NCBI GenBank assembly: GCA_016198805.1
Contig: JACQHU010000088.1
Location: 1 to 26,379, forward strand
Direction: 5' to 3'
DNA from: Armatimonadota bacterium
GTDB lineage: Bacteria; Sysuimicrobiota; Sysuimicrobiia; Sysuimicrobiales; Humicultoraceae
DNA length: 26,379 bases
Shown here: positions 8,144-14,809 of the stretch, piece after piece
Position numbering within the stretch: the first letter of the stretch is position 1
Layout: every line of letters starts with the position of its first letter
Program-made: the position numbers and the translations under genes
Notes under the pieces: generated by a model
The model's database searches: none
What the model was told of the DNA's origin: nothing
The model's input: the letters and a program-made list of their open reading frames with translations, nothing else

Positions 8144-8166
8144 CGGACGCATTCGCACTTCTTCTT
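8132..8166 (+). repeat. Long inverted repeat overlapping the micro-ORF end
   Basis: AAGAAGAAGT (8132-8141) pairs perfectly with ACTTCTTCTT (8157-8166). Inside, GCG (8143-8145) can pair with CGC (8154-8156) after a one-base bulge, giving about 13 pairs. It directly abuts the terminator at 8167. On the minus strand the hairpin is followed by a pyrimidine-rich stretch and might help end the MCE operon transcript, which reads towards it. Confidence 0.7.
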
Positions 8167-8197
8167 GGGAGCACTGCAGACGCGGTGCTCTCTTTTT
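8167..8197 (+). terminator. Intrinsic terminator after the micro-ORF
   Basis: The arms GGGAGCACTGC (8167-8177) and GCGGTGCTCTC (8182-8192) form an 11-pair stem (two G-U type pairs) with an AGAC loop, followed at once by five T (8193-8197). It is the clearest rho-independent terminator in the window and reads on the plus strand. Confidence 0.85.
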
Positions 8198-8229
8198 CTG
8201 TGCCTGGCGCCGCCCTTCTGCCGGGGCGG

Positions 8230-9609
8230 TCAGAAGCGGCGGAAGTAGCCGAAGCCGAACGTGGGCTGGAGCAGCAGGTTGGTCGCTCGCAGCGAGATTC
8301 CCCAGTCCCGCTGCGCGAAGTAGTGCGCGTAGACGTTGAGCGTCAGCTGGTTGATGTTCGAGAGGTCCACGCTGTAGACGGGCCCCGGCGCCATGCCGTA
8401 GTCGAGCCCGACCCCCGGCTGTGAGTCGATGAGGCCGTACCGGAGGATCATTGGGGCATTCTCCAGCCGCTGCCCGACCTGGAGGCCGAACCGGTTTGCT
8501 CCTCCGAGGTCCCGCCACGCAAAGATGTACCGGCGCGGGGCGTCGGGGAGCAGCGTGAAGATCACGTCGTGCCCCACCCGGCCGCCGCCATACCACAGCT
8601 CATACTCCAGCCGGTAGCTGGTCCGGAGGTCGGGCAACTCGATCCGCTCGGGGACGATCCGGCCGACCCGATCCACGACCTGATCGGCCCGCTTAATGAC
8701 GGCCCGGGCCTCGCCCACCCCCTGCCGGACCTCACCCACCGCCTGCCGCGCCTCACTGATGGCTGTCTGGGCTTCGGCCAGCGACGCGCGGACCGCCCGT
8801 ACCTGCGGCTCGTTGATCACGCCCTGAAGGTCCCTGACCATCTTGTCCATGCCCTGGGATGCGCGCTGCAGCGCGCCCACGGTGTCGCGGATCTGCCGCG
8901 ACGTCTGCCCGTCGCCGGCCACGTCGCGGGCCAGGGTCCTGACCTCCCGGGCGGCGTCGGCCAGATCGGCCGCCATGTCGCGGAGTTGCCCGGCGATCTG
9001 CGGGACCTCGCCGGCAAGCGTCCGGTCCAGGGTCCGTGTCGTCCGCTCCACGTTTTCAGCCACCTGGCGCATCACGACGGTCGTCTCTCGGGCGTTGCGG
9101 ATCGCCTCGCTGAGGCCGGCCCCGAGCTGCGGGTCGCCGATCAGGCGGTTGATGTTCGCCAGGGCGTCCTCGGCCTGTCGCGCCACGGCCACCACGCGAT
9201 CGAACAGTTGCTCGACGGTGAAGGGGTCGGCGCCGATCACCGTGGTGTTGGGCGGGATCGGCGGGGCGTCGGTCGGCCCCGGGGTGATGGTGATGAAGCG
9301 GTCGCCCAGCAGACCCGACGTGGCGATGGCAAAGCGCGAGCCGGTCGGGATACTGCGGTCATACCGGACCAGAACCGTGATGCGCGCCTTGCGTTCGGCG
9401 GTGAGATCCAGCCGCTGGACGCGCCCGATCTCGATGCCCGCCATCTGGACGGGGGCGCCCACGGTAACGCCCGTGGCATTGGTCACGATCACGTAGATGG
9501 GGTAGCCGCGCTCCCGGAATGTCACCCCGCCGCGGAGGAAGAAGACCGCCACCAGCACCGCGGCGATGCCCAGTACCGTGATGAGCCCGGCCTTCGTCTC
9601 CAGCGTCAT
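8230..9609 (-). CDS. MCE-domain (MlaD-like) lipid transport protein with beta-rich C-terminal domain
   Basis: 459 residues. A single N-terminal anchor helix (about 8-26) precedes one MCE domain (about 35-113; VIVTNATGVTVGAPVQMAGI is diagnostic). Residues about 120-325 are long amphipathic helices with heptad-like Ala/Val/Arg patterns, expected to form a periplasmic helical shaft or tube. From about 329 the character changes to alternating aromatic/polar strands ending ...GFGYFRRF, with a C-terminal Phe as in outer-membrane barrel proteins. It should be the substrate-binding component of an MCE transporter moving phospholipid or other lipid between membranes. The ATG overlaps the stop of the ATPase gene (ATGA), so the two are coupled. 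No MlaA, MlaB or MlaC homologue is visible in the window. The C-terminal interpretation is inference. Confidence 0.88.
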   Translation of the reverse strand: MTLETKAGLITVLGIAAVLVAVFFLRGGVTFRERGYPIYVIVTNATGVTVGAPVQMAGIEIGRVQRLDLTAERKARITVLVRYDRSIPTGSRFAIATSGLLGDRFITITPGPTDAPPIPPNTTVIGADPFTVEQLFDRVVAVARQAEDALANINRLIGDPQLGAGLSEAIRNARETTVVMRQVAENVERTTRTLDRTLAGEVPQIAGQLRDMAADLADAAREVRTLARDVAGDGQTSRQIRDTVGALQRASQGMDKMVRDLQGVINEPQVRAVRASLAEAQTAISEARQAVGEVRQGVGEARAVIKRADQVVDRVGRIVPERIELPDLRTSYRLEYELWYGGGRVGHDVIFTLLPDAPRRYIFAWRDLGGANRFGLQVGQRLENAPMILRYGLIDSQPGVGLDYGMAPGPVYSVDLSNINQLTLNVYAHYFAQRDWGISLRATNLLLQPTFGFGYFRRF

Positions 9610-10409
9610 GTGCGAGCGACCTCCATCGTCCGGGTGGCCAGGAACCGCTGGACGAACGGATGCGGGGAGGCCAGGATCTCATCGGGCCGGCCAGCCGCGA
9701 TCAGTTGCCCCGCGTCCATCACCCCGAGGTGGTCGGCCAGGAGAAACGCGCTGACGAGGTCGTGCGTGACCACCACCGAGGTAACGCCCATCTCCCTGCG
9801 CAGGCGGAGGATCAGGTCGTCCACCGTGCGCCCCGTCAGCGGATCCAGACCGGCCGTGGGTTCATCGTACAGGATCAGCGACGGCCGGAGCGCCAGCGCC
9901 CGGGCGATCCCGACCCGCTTGCGCATGCCGCCCGAGAGGGCGGCGGGCATCAACGCCCCGGTGCCGTCCATCTCGACCACCGCCAGCATGTCCCGGACCC
10001 CGGCTGCGATCTCCGCCTCAGGGAGGCTTGTATGCCGGCGGAGGGGGAAGGCCACGTTCTCCGCCACCGAGAGAGAGTCGAAGAGCGCCGCCGACTGGAA
10101 GACCACGCCGATACGGATCCGGAGCGCGTCCAGGTCGGGGACAGCGAGGGTGTGCACCGGCTGGCCGAACACCAGGACCTCCCCGCGATCCGGCCGCAGC
10201 AGGCCGACCAGATGCTTGAGGAGCACGCTCTTCCCGCACCCGCTCGGCCCCATGATCACCTGGATCTCCCCGCGCCGGACCACAAGCGACACGCCGGCGA
10301 GCGCCACGGTCTCGCCGAACCGCTTCCACAGGTCGGACACCACGACCACCGTCTCCGGCACATCGCCGGTCGGCGCGTCGGGAGGAGCAGGGGCAGAGCG
10401 GGCGGTCAC
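9606..10409 (-). CDS. mlaF: MlaF-like ABC transporter ATPase
   Basis: 267 residues from a GTG at 10409. AGGAG on the minus strand (10425-10421, overlapping the permease stop) lies 11 bases upstream. A longer open frame to 10550 overlaps the permease and has an Arg-rich, non-family N-terminus, so I rejected it. Walker A GPSGCGKS is at 54-61, the Q-loop Gln is Q105, the signature LSGGMRKR starts at 158, and Walker B ends in D182-E183. The signature with M-R-K-R is typical of MlaF/Ttg2A ATPases. It powers the MlaE permease in trafficking of lipids to or from the MCE protein encoded downstream. Confidence 0.93.
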   Translation of the reverse strand: MTARSAPAPPDAPTGDVPETVVVVSDLWKRFGETVALAGVSLVVRRGEIQVIMGPSGCGKSVLLKHLVGLLRPDRGEVLVFGQPVHTLAVPDLDALRIRIGVVFQSAALFDSLSVAENVAFPLRRHTSLPEAEIAAGVRDMLAVVEMDGTGALMPAALSGGMRKRVGIARALALRPSLILYDEPTAGLDPLTGRTVDDLILRLRREMGVTSVVVTHDLVSAFLLADHLGVMDAGQLIAAGRPDEILASPHPFVQRFLATRTMEVART

Positions 10410-10423
10410 CGGTGGCGCAGCTC

Positions 10424-11227
10424 CTAGAAGAAGAGGAGATTGAGAAAGTAGTTGCAGACCAGGATCAGCACGAGGGAGGTGACCACGGCGCCGGTCGCCC
10501 CGCGTCCCACCCCGTCGGCCCCGCCTTCCGCGTGGAGGCCGCGGTAGCACCCCACCGCCGCGATGATCACGCCGAAGAAGAACGCCTTCACCAGGCCCGC
10601 GATCAGATCGTACGGCACGAGGAACCGCTGGACCGACGCCATGAACGTGCCCTCGGTCACCCCGTAGGCGGTGGCGATTGCGAACCCGCCGATGCCCCCC
10701 ACGAGGTTGGCGAACATGGTGAGCAGCGGCAGCGCCAGCGCCGCGGCCAGCAGGCGTGGGAGTACCAGATACCGGACAGGGTCGGTGGCCAGGACGCGCA
10801 GGGCGTCGATCTGCTCGGTGACAGCCATGGCGCCGATCTCGGCCGCCATGCCGGCGCCCACCCGGCCGGCCACCGTGATGGCCGTGAAGACCGGGCCGGC
10901 CTCGCGGGCCATCGACAGGGTGACCAGGCCCCCGATGAAGACCTGCGCGCCGAAGTCAATGAACTGGCGGACGGTGTGGTGAGCGAGCGTCATCCCCGTG
11001 AAGGCGCCGGTCACCAGGACGATCGGCACCGAGTCGACGCCGATCCGGTTCATCTGAAGGATCGTCTGCCGAACCTCCAGCCGGCCCCGCACCAGCCAGC
11101 GGAGCGCGTCGAGGAGCATCAGCGTCGCCCGACCCGTGTGCGCGATCCCGTGCAGGACCGCTGCGCCGATGACGGCCAGCGCGCCCGGTCCTCTGGATGC
11201 CAGCGGCTGCTGTCTCATACGTACCAT
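10424..11227 (-). CDS. mlaE: MlaE-like ABC transporter permease
   Basis: 267 residues with five to six hydrophobic segments. The hallmark region AREAGPVFTAITVAGRVGAG followed by MAAEIGAMAVTEQIDAL identifies the MlaE/TrnE permease family. It is first in the minus-strand operon, followed by the ATPase and the MCE protein. Two nearby ATG codons (11227 and 11218) are possible starts; an AGAGGGG stretch lies about 18-25 bases upstream, so initiation is not well defined. It forms the inner-membrane core that exchanges lipids with the MCE assembly. Confidence 0.93.
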   Translation of the reverse strand: MVRMRQQPLASRGPGALAVIGAAVLHGIAHTGRATLMLLDALRWLVRGRLEVRQTILQMNRIGVDSVPIVLVTGAFTGMTLAHHTVRQFIDFGAQVFIGGLVTLSMAREAGPVFTAITVAGRVGAGMAAEIGAMAVTEQIDALRVLATDPVRYLVLPRLLAAALALPLLTMFANLVGGIGGFAIATAYGVTEGTFMASVQRFLVPYDLIAGLVKAFFFGVIIAAVGCYRGLHAEGGADGVGRGATGAVVTSLVLILVCNYFLNLLFF

Positions 11228-11263
11228 TCGTTCGGTGCGTCCACCGCGGTTCCCCTCTGCACG

Positions 11264-11292
11264 TTGACGCTTTCTGGCCCCCGTGCTATACT
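11264..11292 (+). promoter_or_regulatory. Sigma-A type promoter of infC operon with extended -10
   Basis: TTGACG (11264-11269), a 17-base spacer and TATACT (11287-11292), with TGC just before the -10 (extended -10). This predicts a start near 11299 and a leader of about 180 bases before infC. On the opposite strand the same region lies 60 bases upstream of the mlaE start, so this is a divergent promoter region. No equally good promoter is seen for mlaE. Confidence 0.85.
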
Positions 11293-11299
11293 CCGCCGA

Positions 11300-11478
11300 G
11301 GTTGCGGCCCCAAAGTAGAAGCCATCCGCTTCTCACCCGAGTGCCCCTGAGTGTCCGGTGCGTCTCGGGTCTCTGTGGCGCGGCGCTGACCGCGGGGATG
11401 GCATCTGCCGTCCCCTTTCTACTTTCCGGGCCGCTGCCCCGATGCGTGCATCCAGACCGCGAGGGAGGGTGAGAGGGC
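11300..11478 (+). promoter_or_regulatory. Structured infC leader, candidate L20/IF3-responsive attenuator
   Basis: A long-range helix can form from GCGGCCC (11304-11310) plus AAAGTAGAA (11312-11320) pairing with TTCTACTTT (11417-11425) plus GGGCCGC (11428-11434), 16 pairs with a 1x2 internal loop. It encloses a hairpin ACCCGAG/CTCGGGT (11335-11341 with 11364-11370) and the terminator hairpin at 11394-11415. Leaders of infC-rpmI-rplT operons in Bacillota bind ribosomal protein L20 and act by premature termination. The location and architecture here fit that, but I cannot verify an L20-binding motif. Confidence 0.6.
11394..11425 (+). terminator. Attenuator terminator in the infC leader
   Basis: GGGGATGGC (11394-11402) pairs with GCCGTCCCC (11407-11415) around an ATCT loop, with one T-G pair, and is followed by TTTCTACTTT. 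The T-rich tail is the same segment that can pair with AAAGTAGAA at 11312-11320, so the long-range helix could coexist with or prevent release. Confidence 0.65.
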
Positions 11479-11991
11479 ATCCAGCGAGAGACGAGGATCA
11501 ACGAACAGATCCGGGCGCATCAGGTGCGCCTGATCGGGCCGAACGGGGAGCAGCTCGGTGTTCTGCCGATTCGGGAGGCCCTCGCGAAGGCGGCGGAGCA
11601 CACCCTGGATCTCGTGGAGGTCGCCCCGACCGCGAATCCGCCCGTGTGCAAGATCATGGACTTCGGGCGGTACAAGTACGAGCAGGCCAAGCGAGATCGC
11701 GACGCCCACCGGAAGATGCGGGCGGCAGAGTCGAAGGGCATGCGGTTGAGCCCGAAGATCGGCGAACACGACTTCCAGGTCAAGGTCCGGCAGGTTCACG
11801 AGTTTCTGAAAGACGGCAACAAGGTGCGCGTCGCCATGTGGTTTCGGGGACGGGAGATGGCGCACCCGAAGGTCGGCGAGGTGCTGCTGCAGCGGCTGGC
11901 CCAGCAAGTGGCCGACGTGGGCGTGGTCGAGCGGATGCCGATGCTGGAAGGACGCAACATGATCATGATCCTGACGCCCCGCAAGGGGTAA
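11479..11991 (+). CDS. infC: Translation initiation factor IF-3 with probable AUC start codon
   Basis: Read from ATC at 11479, the protein is 170 residues, the normal IF-3 length, and begins (M)QRETRINEQIRAHQVRLI, which is the conserved IF-3 N-terminus. An in-frame TGA at 11470-11472 closes the frame upstream and there is no ATG, GTG or TTG between it and the conserved RINEQIR. The first standard start is GTG 11524, which would remove 15 conserved residues. AGGGAGG around 11463-11469 is an SD at normal distance from ATC 11479. The N domain covers about 1-75 and the C domain about 80-168, ending ILTPRKG. IF-3 discriminates against non-AUG starts, and infC commonly uses a rare start for self-limitation (AUU in E. 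coli). Downstream are rpmI and rplT. Confidence 0.93.
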   Translation: MQRETRINEQIRAHQVRLIGPNGEQLGVLPIREALAKAAEHTLDLVEVAPTANPPVCKIMDFGRYKYEQAKRDRDAHRKMRAAESKGMRLSPKIGEHDFQVKVRQVHEFLKDGNKVRVAMWFRGREMAHPKVGEVLLQRLAQQVADVGVVERMPMLEGRNMIMILTPRKG

Positions 11992-12025
11992 GGGCGCAGG
12001 ACCAGATCGGTCAGGAGTCGATCAG

Positions 12026-12223
12026 GTGAAGAAGGCCAAGCGGCACCAGGGAACAGCGAAGCGGATCAGCATCACTGGGTCGGGGAAGCTGCGGCGCGGG
12101 CGCCAGCACAGCGGCCACCTGAAGGTCAAGAAGCGGCCCAAACGGAAGCGCTCGCTGCGCCAGCGGGTCCCGGTGCATCCAGCCGACGAGGCGCGGGTGC
12201 GCGCGTTGTTGCCCGGCGTCTGA
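12026..12223 (+). CDS. rpmI: 50S ribosomal protein bL35
   Basis: 65 residues, as usual for bL35, very basic (KKAKRHQGTAKRISITGSGK, then KKRPKRKRSLR). The GTG start is preceded by AGGAG (12013-12017) with an 8-base spacer. It lies between infC and rplT, the near-universal arrangement. It is a component of the large ribosomal subunit. Confidence 0.96.
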   Translation: MKKAKRHQGTAKRISITGSGKLRRGRQHSGHLKVKKRPKRKRSLRQRVPVHPADEARVRALLPGV

Positions 12224-12239
12224 TCCGAACGACCGTTCC

Positions 12240-12263
12240 ACGGCGCCTGTGAGCGGGCGCCGT
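12240..12263 (+). terminator. Hairpin between rpmI and rplT
   Basis: ACGGCGCC (12240-12247) pairs perfectly with GGCGCCGT (12256-12263) around an 8-base loop. A run of five T follows only after 8 further bases, so it is a poor terminator. It may adjust L35/L20 stoichiometry or stabilise mRNA ends. Confidence 0.4.
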
Positions 12264-12307
12264 ACTCGACGTTTTTCAGGTTACGACTCTCGGAAGGTGG
12301 GACGGCA

Positions 12308-12667
12308 ATGGCACGCATCAAGCGCGGCGTGGGAGTCCGGCGGCGGCACAAGAAGGTCCTGCGGCTGGCGCGCGGGTTTCGCGGCGCAAAGAGCCGCTGG
12401 TACAAACTGGCCAACCAGTATGTCGTTCGCGCCCTGGCGCGGGCGCTGGCCGACCGGCGTCTCCGGAAGCGGCAGTTCCGCCGCCTGTGGGTCGCCCGGA
12501 TTAACGCGGCGGCCCGGTCGAGCGGCCTTTCGTACAGCCGGCTGATCGGCAACCTGCGCAAGGCCGGGATTGCGGTCAACCGGAAGGTGCTGGCTGACCT
12601 CGCGGTCCGCGATCGCGCGGCCTTCGAGGCTCTGGTGGCGCGGGCGATGGAGCGTCGAGACTCCTAG
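12308..12667 (+). CDS. rplT: 50S ribosomal protein bL20
   Basis: 119 residues, the standard length, beginning MARIKRGVGVRRRHKKVL and containing RGFRGAKSRWYKLANQ, a typical bL20 sequence. AAGGTGG lies about 8 bases before the ATG. bL20 is an early assembly protein that binds 23S rRNA; in Bacillus it also represses its own operon through the leader upstream of infC. The C-terminal globular half, needed for that repression, is present. Confidence 0.97.
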   Translation: MARIKRGVGVRRRHKKVLRLARGFRGAKSRWYKLANQYVVRALARALADRRLRKRQFRRLWVARINAAARSSGLSYSRLIGNLRKAGIAVNRKVLADLAVRDRAAFEALVARAMERRDS

Positions 12668-12676
12668 CCGGACGGC

Positions 12677-12701
12677 ACGCCCCGGCTGGTTGCCAGGGCG
12701 T
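12677..12701 (+). terminator. Hairpin after rplT
   Basis: ACGCCC (12677-12682) plus GGC (12684-12686) pair with GCC (12692-12694) plus GGGCGT (12696-12701), one C/A mismatch, loop TGGTT. No T-tract follows. It probably marks the end of the ribosomal-protein transcript but could permit readthrough into the potassium transporter genes. Confidence 0.4.
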
Positions 12702-12736
12702 ACGCCCCGACCGTCTCGAGGGAGTCGTTCTAGGAG

Positions 12737-14089
12737 ATGGCGCGTGAGATCGTCTTGCCCCGCCGCGCGTGGCCAGCCCGGATCGCGCTGACGCCCGCGC
12801 AGACTATTATCCTGGGTTTCGCGACTGTCATCCTGGTCGGGGGCTTCCTGCTGAGCCTGCCCATCGCCTCGGAATCCGGCCGGGGGACCCCGTTCCTGAC
12901 CGCCCTGTTCACCGCCAACTCGGCCGTCTGCGTGACCGGGCTGGTAGTGGTCGACACCGCCGACCATTATTCGACCTTTGGCGAACTGGTCATCATGACG
13001 CTCATCCAGATGGGCGGATTCGGCTACATGACCTCGTGGGCCCTGCTGGCGCTGATCCTGGGCTGGCGGATCGGGTTGCGCGAGCGCATCATCCTGACCG
13101 AAGCCCAGAACCTCTATCAATTGGGCGGCGTCGTGCGGTTCACCCGGCGCCTGGTGCTCCTGACCCTGGGGGTCGAGGCGGCCGGCGCGGCCGTCCTCAC
13201 CCTGGGCTGGCTGCGGGAGGTCCCCATCGGCCGCGCGCTCTACCTGGGCGTGTTCCACAGCATCTCGGCCTTCAACAACGCCGGGTTTGATCTCATGGGC
13301 GGGTTCAGGAGCCTGACCGCCTACGTCGGCGATCCGCTGGTCTCCCTGACGGTCGCGTCGCTGGTCATCTTGGGCGGGTTGGGGTTTGCGGTCCTGTTCG
13401 ACCTCAGGGCGCGGCGCCTCACGCTGCACTCGAAGACGGTCCTGCTGGCCACGGTCAGCCTGATCGTCGCCGGCGCCGCGCTGATGGTCCTGCTGGAGTT
13501 CGCCAACCAGCAGACGTTGGGCGGGCTGCCGCTCCCGGCGCGCCTGCTGGCGGCCTTCTTCCATGCGGTCACGCCGAGGACCGCCGGGTTTTCCACCCTG
13601 GATGTCGGCCAACTGACCCAGCCGACCCTCATGCTCATCGTGGCCCTGATGTTCATCGGCGCGTCCCCGGGTGGCACCGGGGGAGGCATCAAGACCACGA
13701 CGTTCATCACGCCGCTGGCCGTCATCCTGAGCACCCTCCGCGGCACGGGCGACCCGGTGCTGTTCCGGCGGCGGCTCCCGGTGTTCGTCATCTACAAGGC
13801 GGTCACCATCGCGCTGGCATCGGTCGCCTTCGTGGTGACCATGGCAGTCGTGCTCACTCGCGTCGAGGGGACGGACTTCCTGCCGAGTCTGTTCGAGATC
13901 ACCTCGGCGTTCGGCACTGTGGGCCTGTCCACCGGGCTGACGCCTGGGCTCTCGCCGGCAGGGCGGATTATCATTATGGTAACCATGTTCAGCGGCCGGG
14001 TGGGCCTGCTGACGCTGGCGTTTGGACTGACGCGACGGGAACGCCCGGCGCGCATCAGGTATCCTGAGGAGCGGCTCTATATCGGATAG
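12737..14089 (+). CDS. ktrB: TrkH/KtrB-family potassium uptake channel subunit
   Basis: 450 residues, matching KtrB-type rather than the longer TrkH proteins. Four repeated membrane-pore-membrane units are visible with selectivity-filter glycines in SAVCVTGL, SAFNNAGF, VTPRTAGF and SAFGTVGL. It should transport K+ (in some systems coupled to Na+) across the inner membrane. The gating subunit KtrA is encoded 53 bases downstream. The ATG is immediately preceded by AGGAG with no spacer, so the functional SD is more likely GGGAG about 13 bases upstream, or initiation is weak. Confidence 0.93.
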   Translation: MAREIVLPRRAWPARIALTPAQTIILGFATVILVGGFLLSLPIASESGRGTPFLTALFTANSAVCVTGLVVVDTADHYSTFGELVIMTLIQMGGFGYMTSWALLALILGWRIGLRERIILTEAQNLYQLGGVVRFTRRLVLLTLGVEAAGAAVLTLGWLREVPIGRALYLGVFHSISAFNNAGFDLMGGFRSLTAYVGDPLVSLTVASLVILGGLGFAVLFDLRARRLTLHSKTVLLATVSLIVAGAALMVLLEFANQQTLGGLPLPARLLAAFFHAVTPRTAGFSTLDVGQLTQPTLMLIVALMFIGASPGGTGGGIKTTTFITPLAVILSTLRGTGDPVLFRRRLPVFVIYKAVTIALASVAFVVTMAVVLTRVEGTDFLPSLFEITSAFGTVGLSTGLTPGLSPAGRIIIMVTMFSGRVGLLTLAFGLTRRERPARIRYPEERLYIG

Positions 14090-14142
14090 CGGGCGAGAGC
14101 GAATCCTCCCGCACTGCGGCGGGGGAGCATCTGGAGACGGCG

Positions 14143-14793
14143 ATGAGTGAGTTTGCAGTCATCGGCATGGGACGGTTTGGGAGAAGCGTCGCAGTGACCC
14201 TCCGCCAGCTGGGCCATCAGGTCCTGGCCGTGGACAAAGACGAGGAAACCCTGCGGCATGTGGCCGACGAGGTAACCCATGCTGTCCAGCTGGATTCCAC
14301 CGACCCCGACGCCCTGCGGGGCGTGGGGATCACCAACTTCGACGCCGTGGTGGTGGCCATCGGCAACTACATCGAGGAGAACATCCTCACCACCGTGGTC
14401 TTGAAGGAACTCGGCTGCAAGAAGATCGTGGCCAAGGCGGGCGACGAGCGGCATGCGAAGGTCTTGGAGAAGGTGGGGGCGGATATCGTCGTCCGCCCGG
14501 AGCGGGACATGGGCGCACGGGTGGCGCATCAGCTCTCGTCGCCCAGCGTGCTGGACACCATGGAGGTGTCTCCCACGTTCTCCATCGAGGAATTGAGTAT
14601 CTCTGATCGGCTGGCCGGCCGGACGCTGGGACAGCTGGATCTGCGCGCCCGCTTTGGCGTCAGCGTGCTGCTGATCCGCCGCGACGGGCAACTGCTGATC
14701 TCCCCCGGTCCCGACACGCCGCTGCAGACCGGCGACGTCCTGGTCGTCGTCGGGGAGAACCGCCAGCTCACCCGGCTCGAGTCGTCGCTCTGA
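14143..14793 (+). CDS. ktrA: KtrA/TrkA-family potassium channel regulatory (RCK) subunit
   Basis: 216 residues. An N-terminal Rossmann RCK_N domain begins AVIGMGRFGRSVAVTL with the GxGxxG nucleotide-binding glycines, and the acidic residue ending strand 2 is in AVDKDEE. The C-terminal RCK_C domain (about 138-216) follows. It should form the cytoplasmic octameric ring that binds ATP/ADP and gates the KtrB pore. GGAG (14133-14136) precedes the ATG with a 6-base spacer. Pair with the upstream ktrB is standard. Confidence 0.94.
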   Translation: MSEFAVIGMGRFGRSVAVTLRQLGHQVLAVDKDEETLRHVADEVTHAVQLDSTDPDALRGVGITNFDAVVVAIGNYIEENILTTVVLKELGCKKIVAKAGDERHAKVLEKVGADIVVRPERDMGARVAHQLSSPSVLDTMEVSPTFSIEELSISDRLAGRTLGQLDLRARFGVSVLLIRRDGQLLISPGPDTPLQTGDVLVVVGENRQLTRLESSL

Positions 14794-14809
14794 CGGCCGG
14801 CAGCCGCCG

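Noticed and set aside
8108..8197. Classical lysine leader-peptide attenuator
   Set aside because: No plus-strand gene follows the terminator; the next genes run towards it on the other strand.
8569..10443. Long plus-strand open frame opposite the MCE and MlaF genes
   Set aside because: Its sequence is a mirror of the real minus-strand genes, rich in His/Asp/Arg, with no motif; the minus-strand genes carry Walker motifs and an MCE domain.
9606..10550. MlaF starting upstream at 10550
   Set aside because: The extra 47 residues overlap the permease gene, are Arg/Gly-rich and do not match the family; GTG 10409 has an AGGAG.
11524..11991. IF-3 starting at GTG 11524
   Set aside because: It would drop the conserved RINEQIR region and has no SD at the right distance; AUC 11479 fits both.
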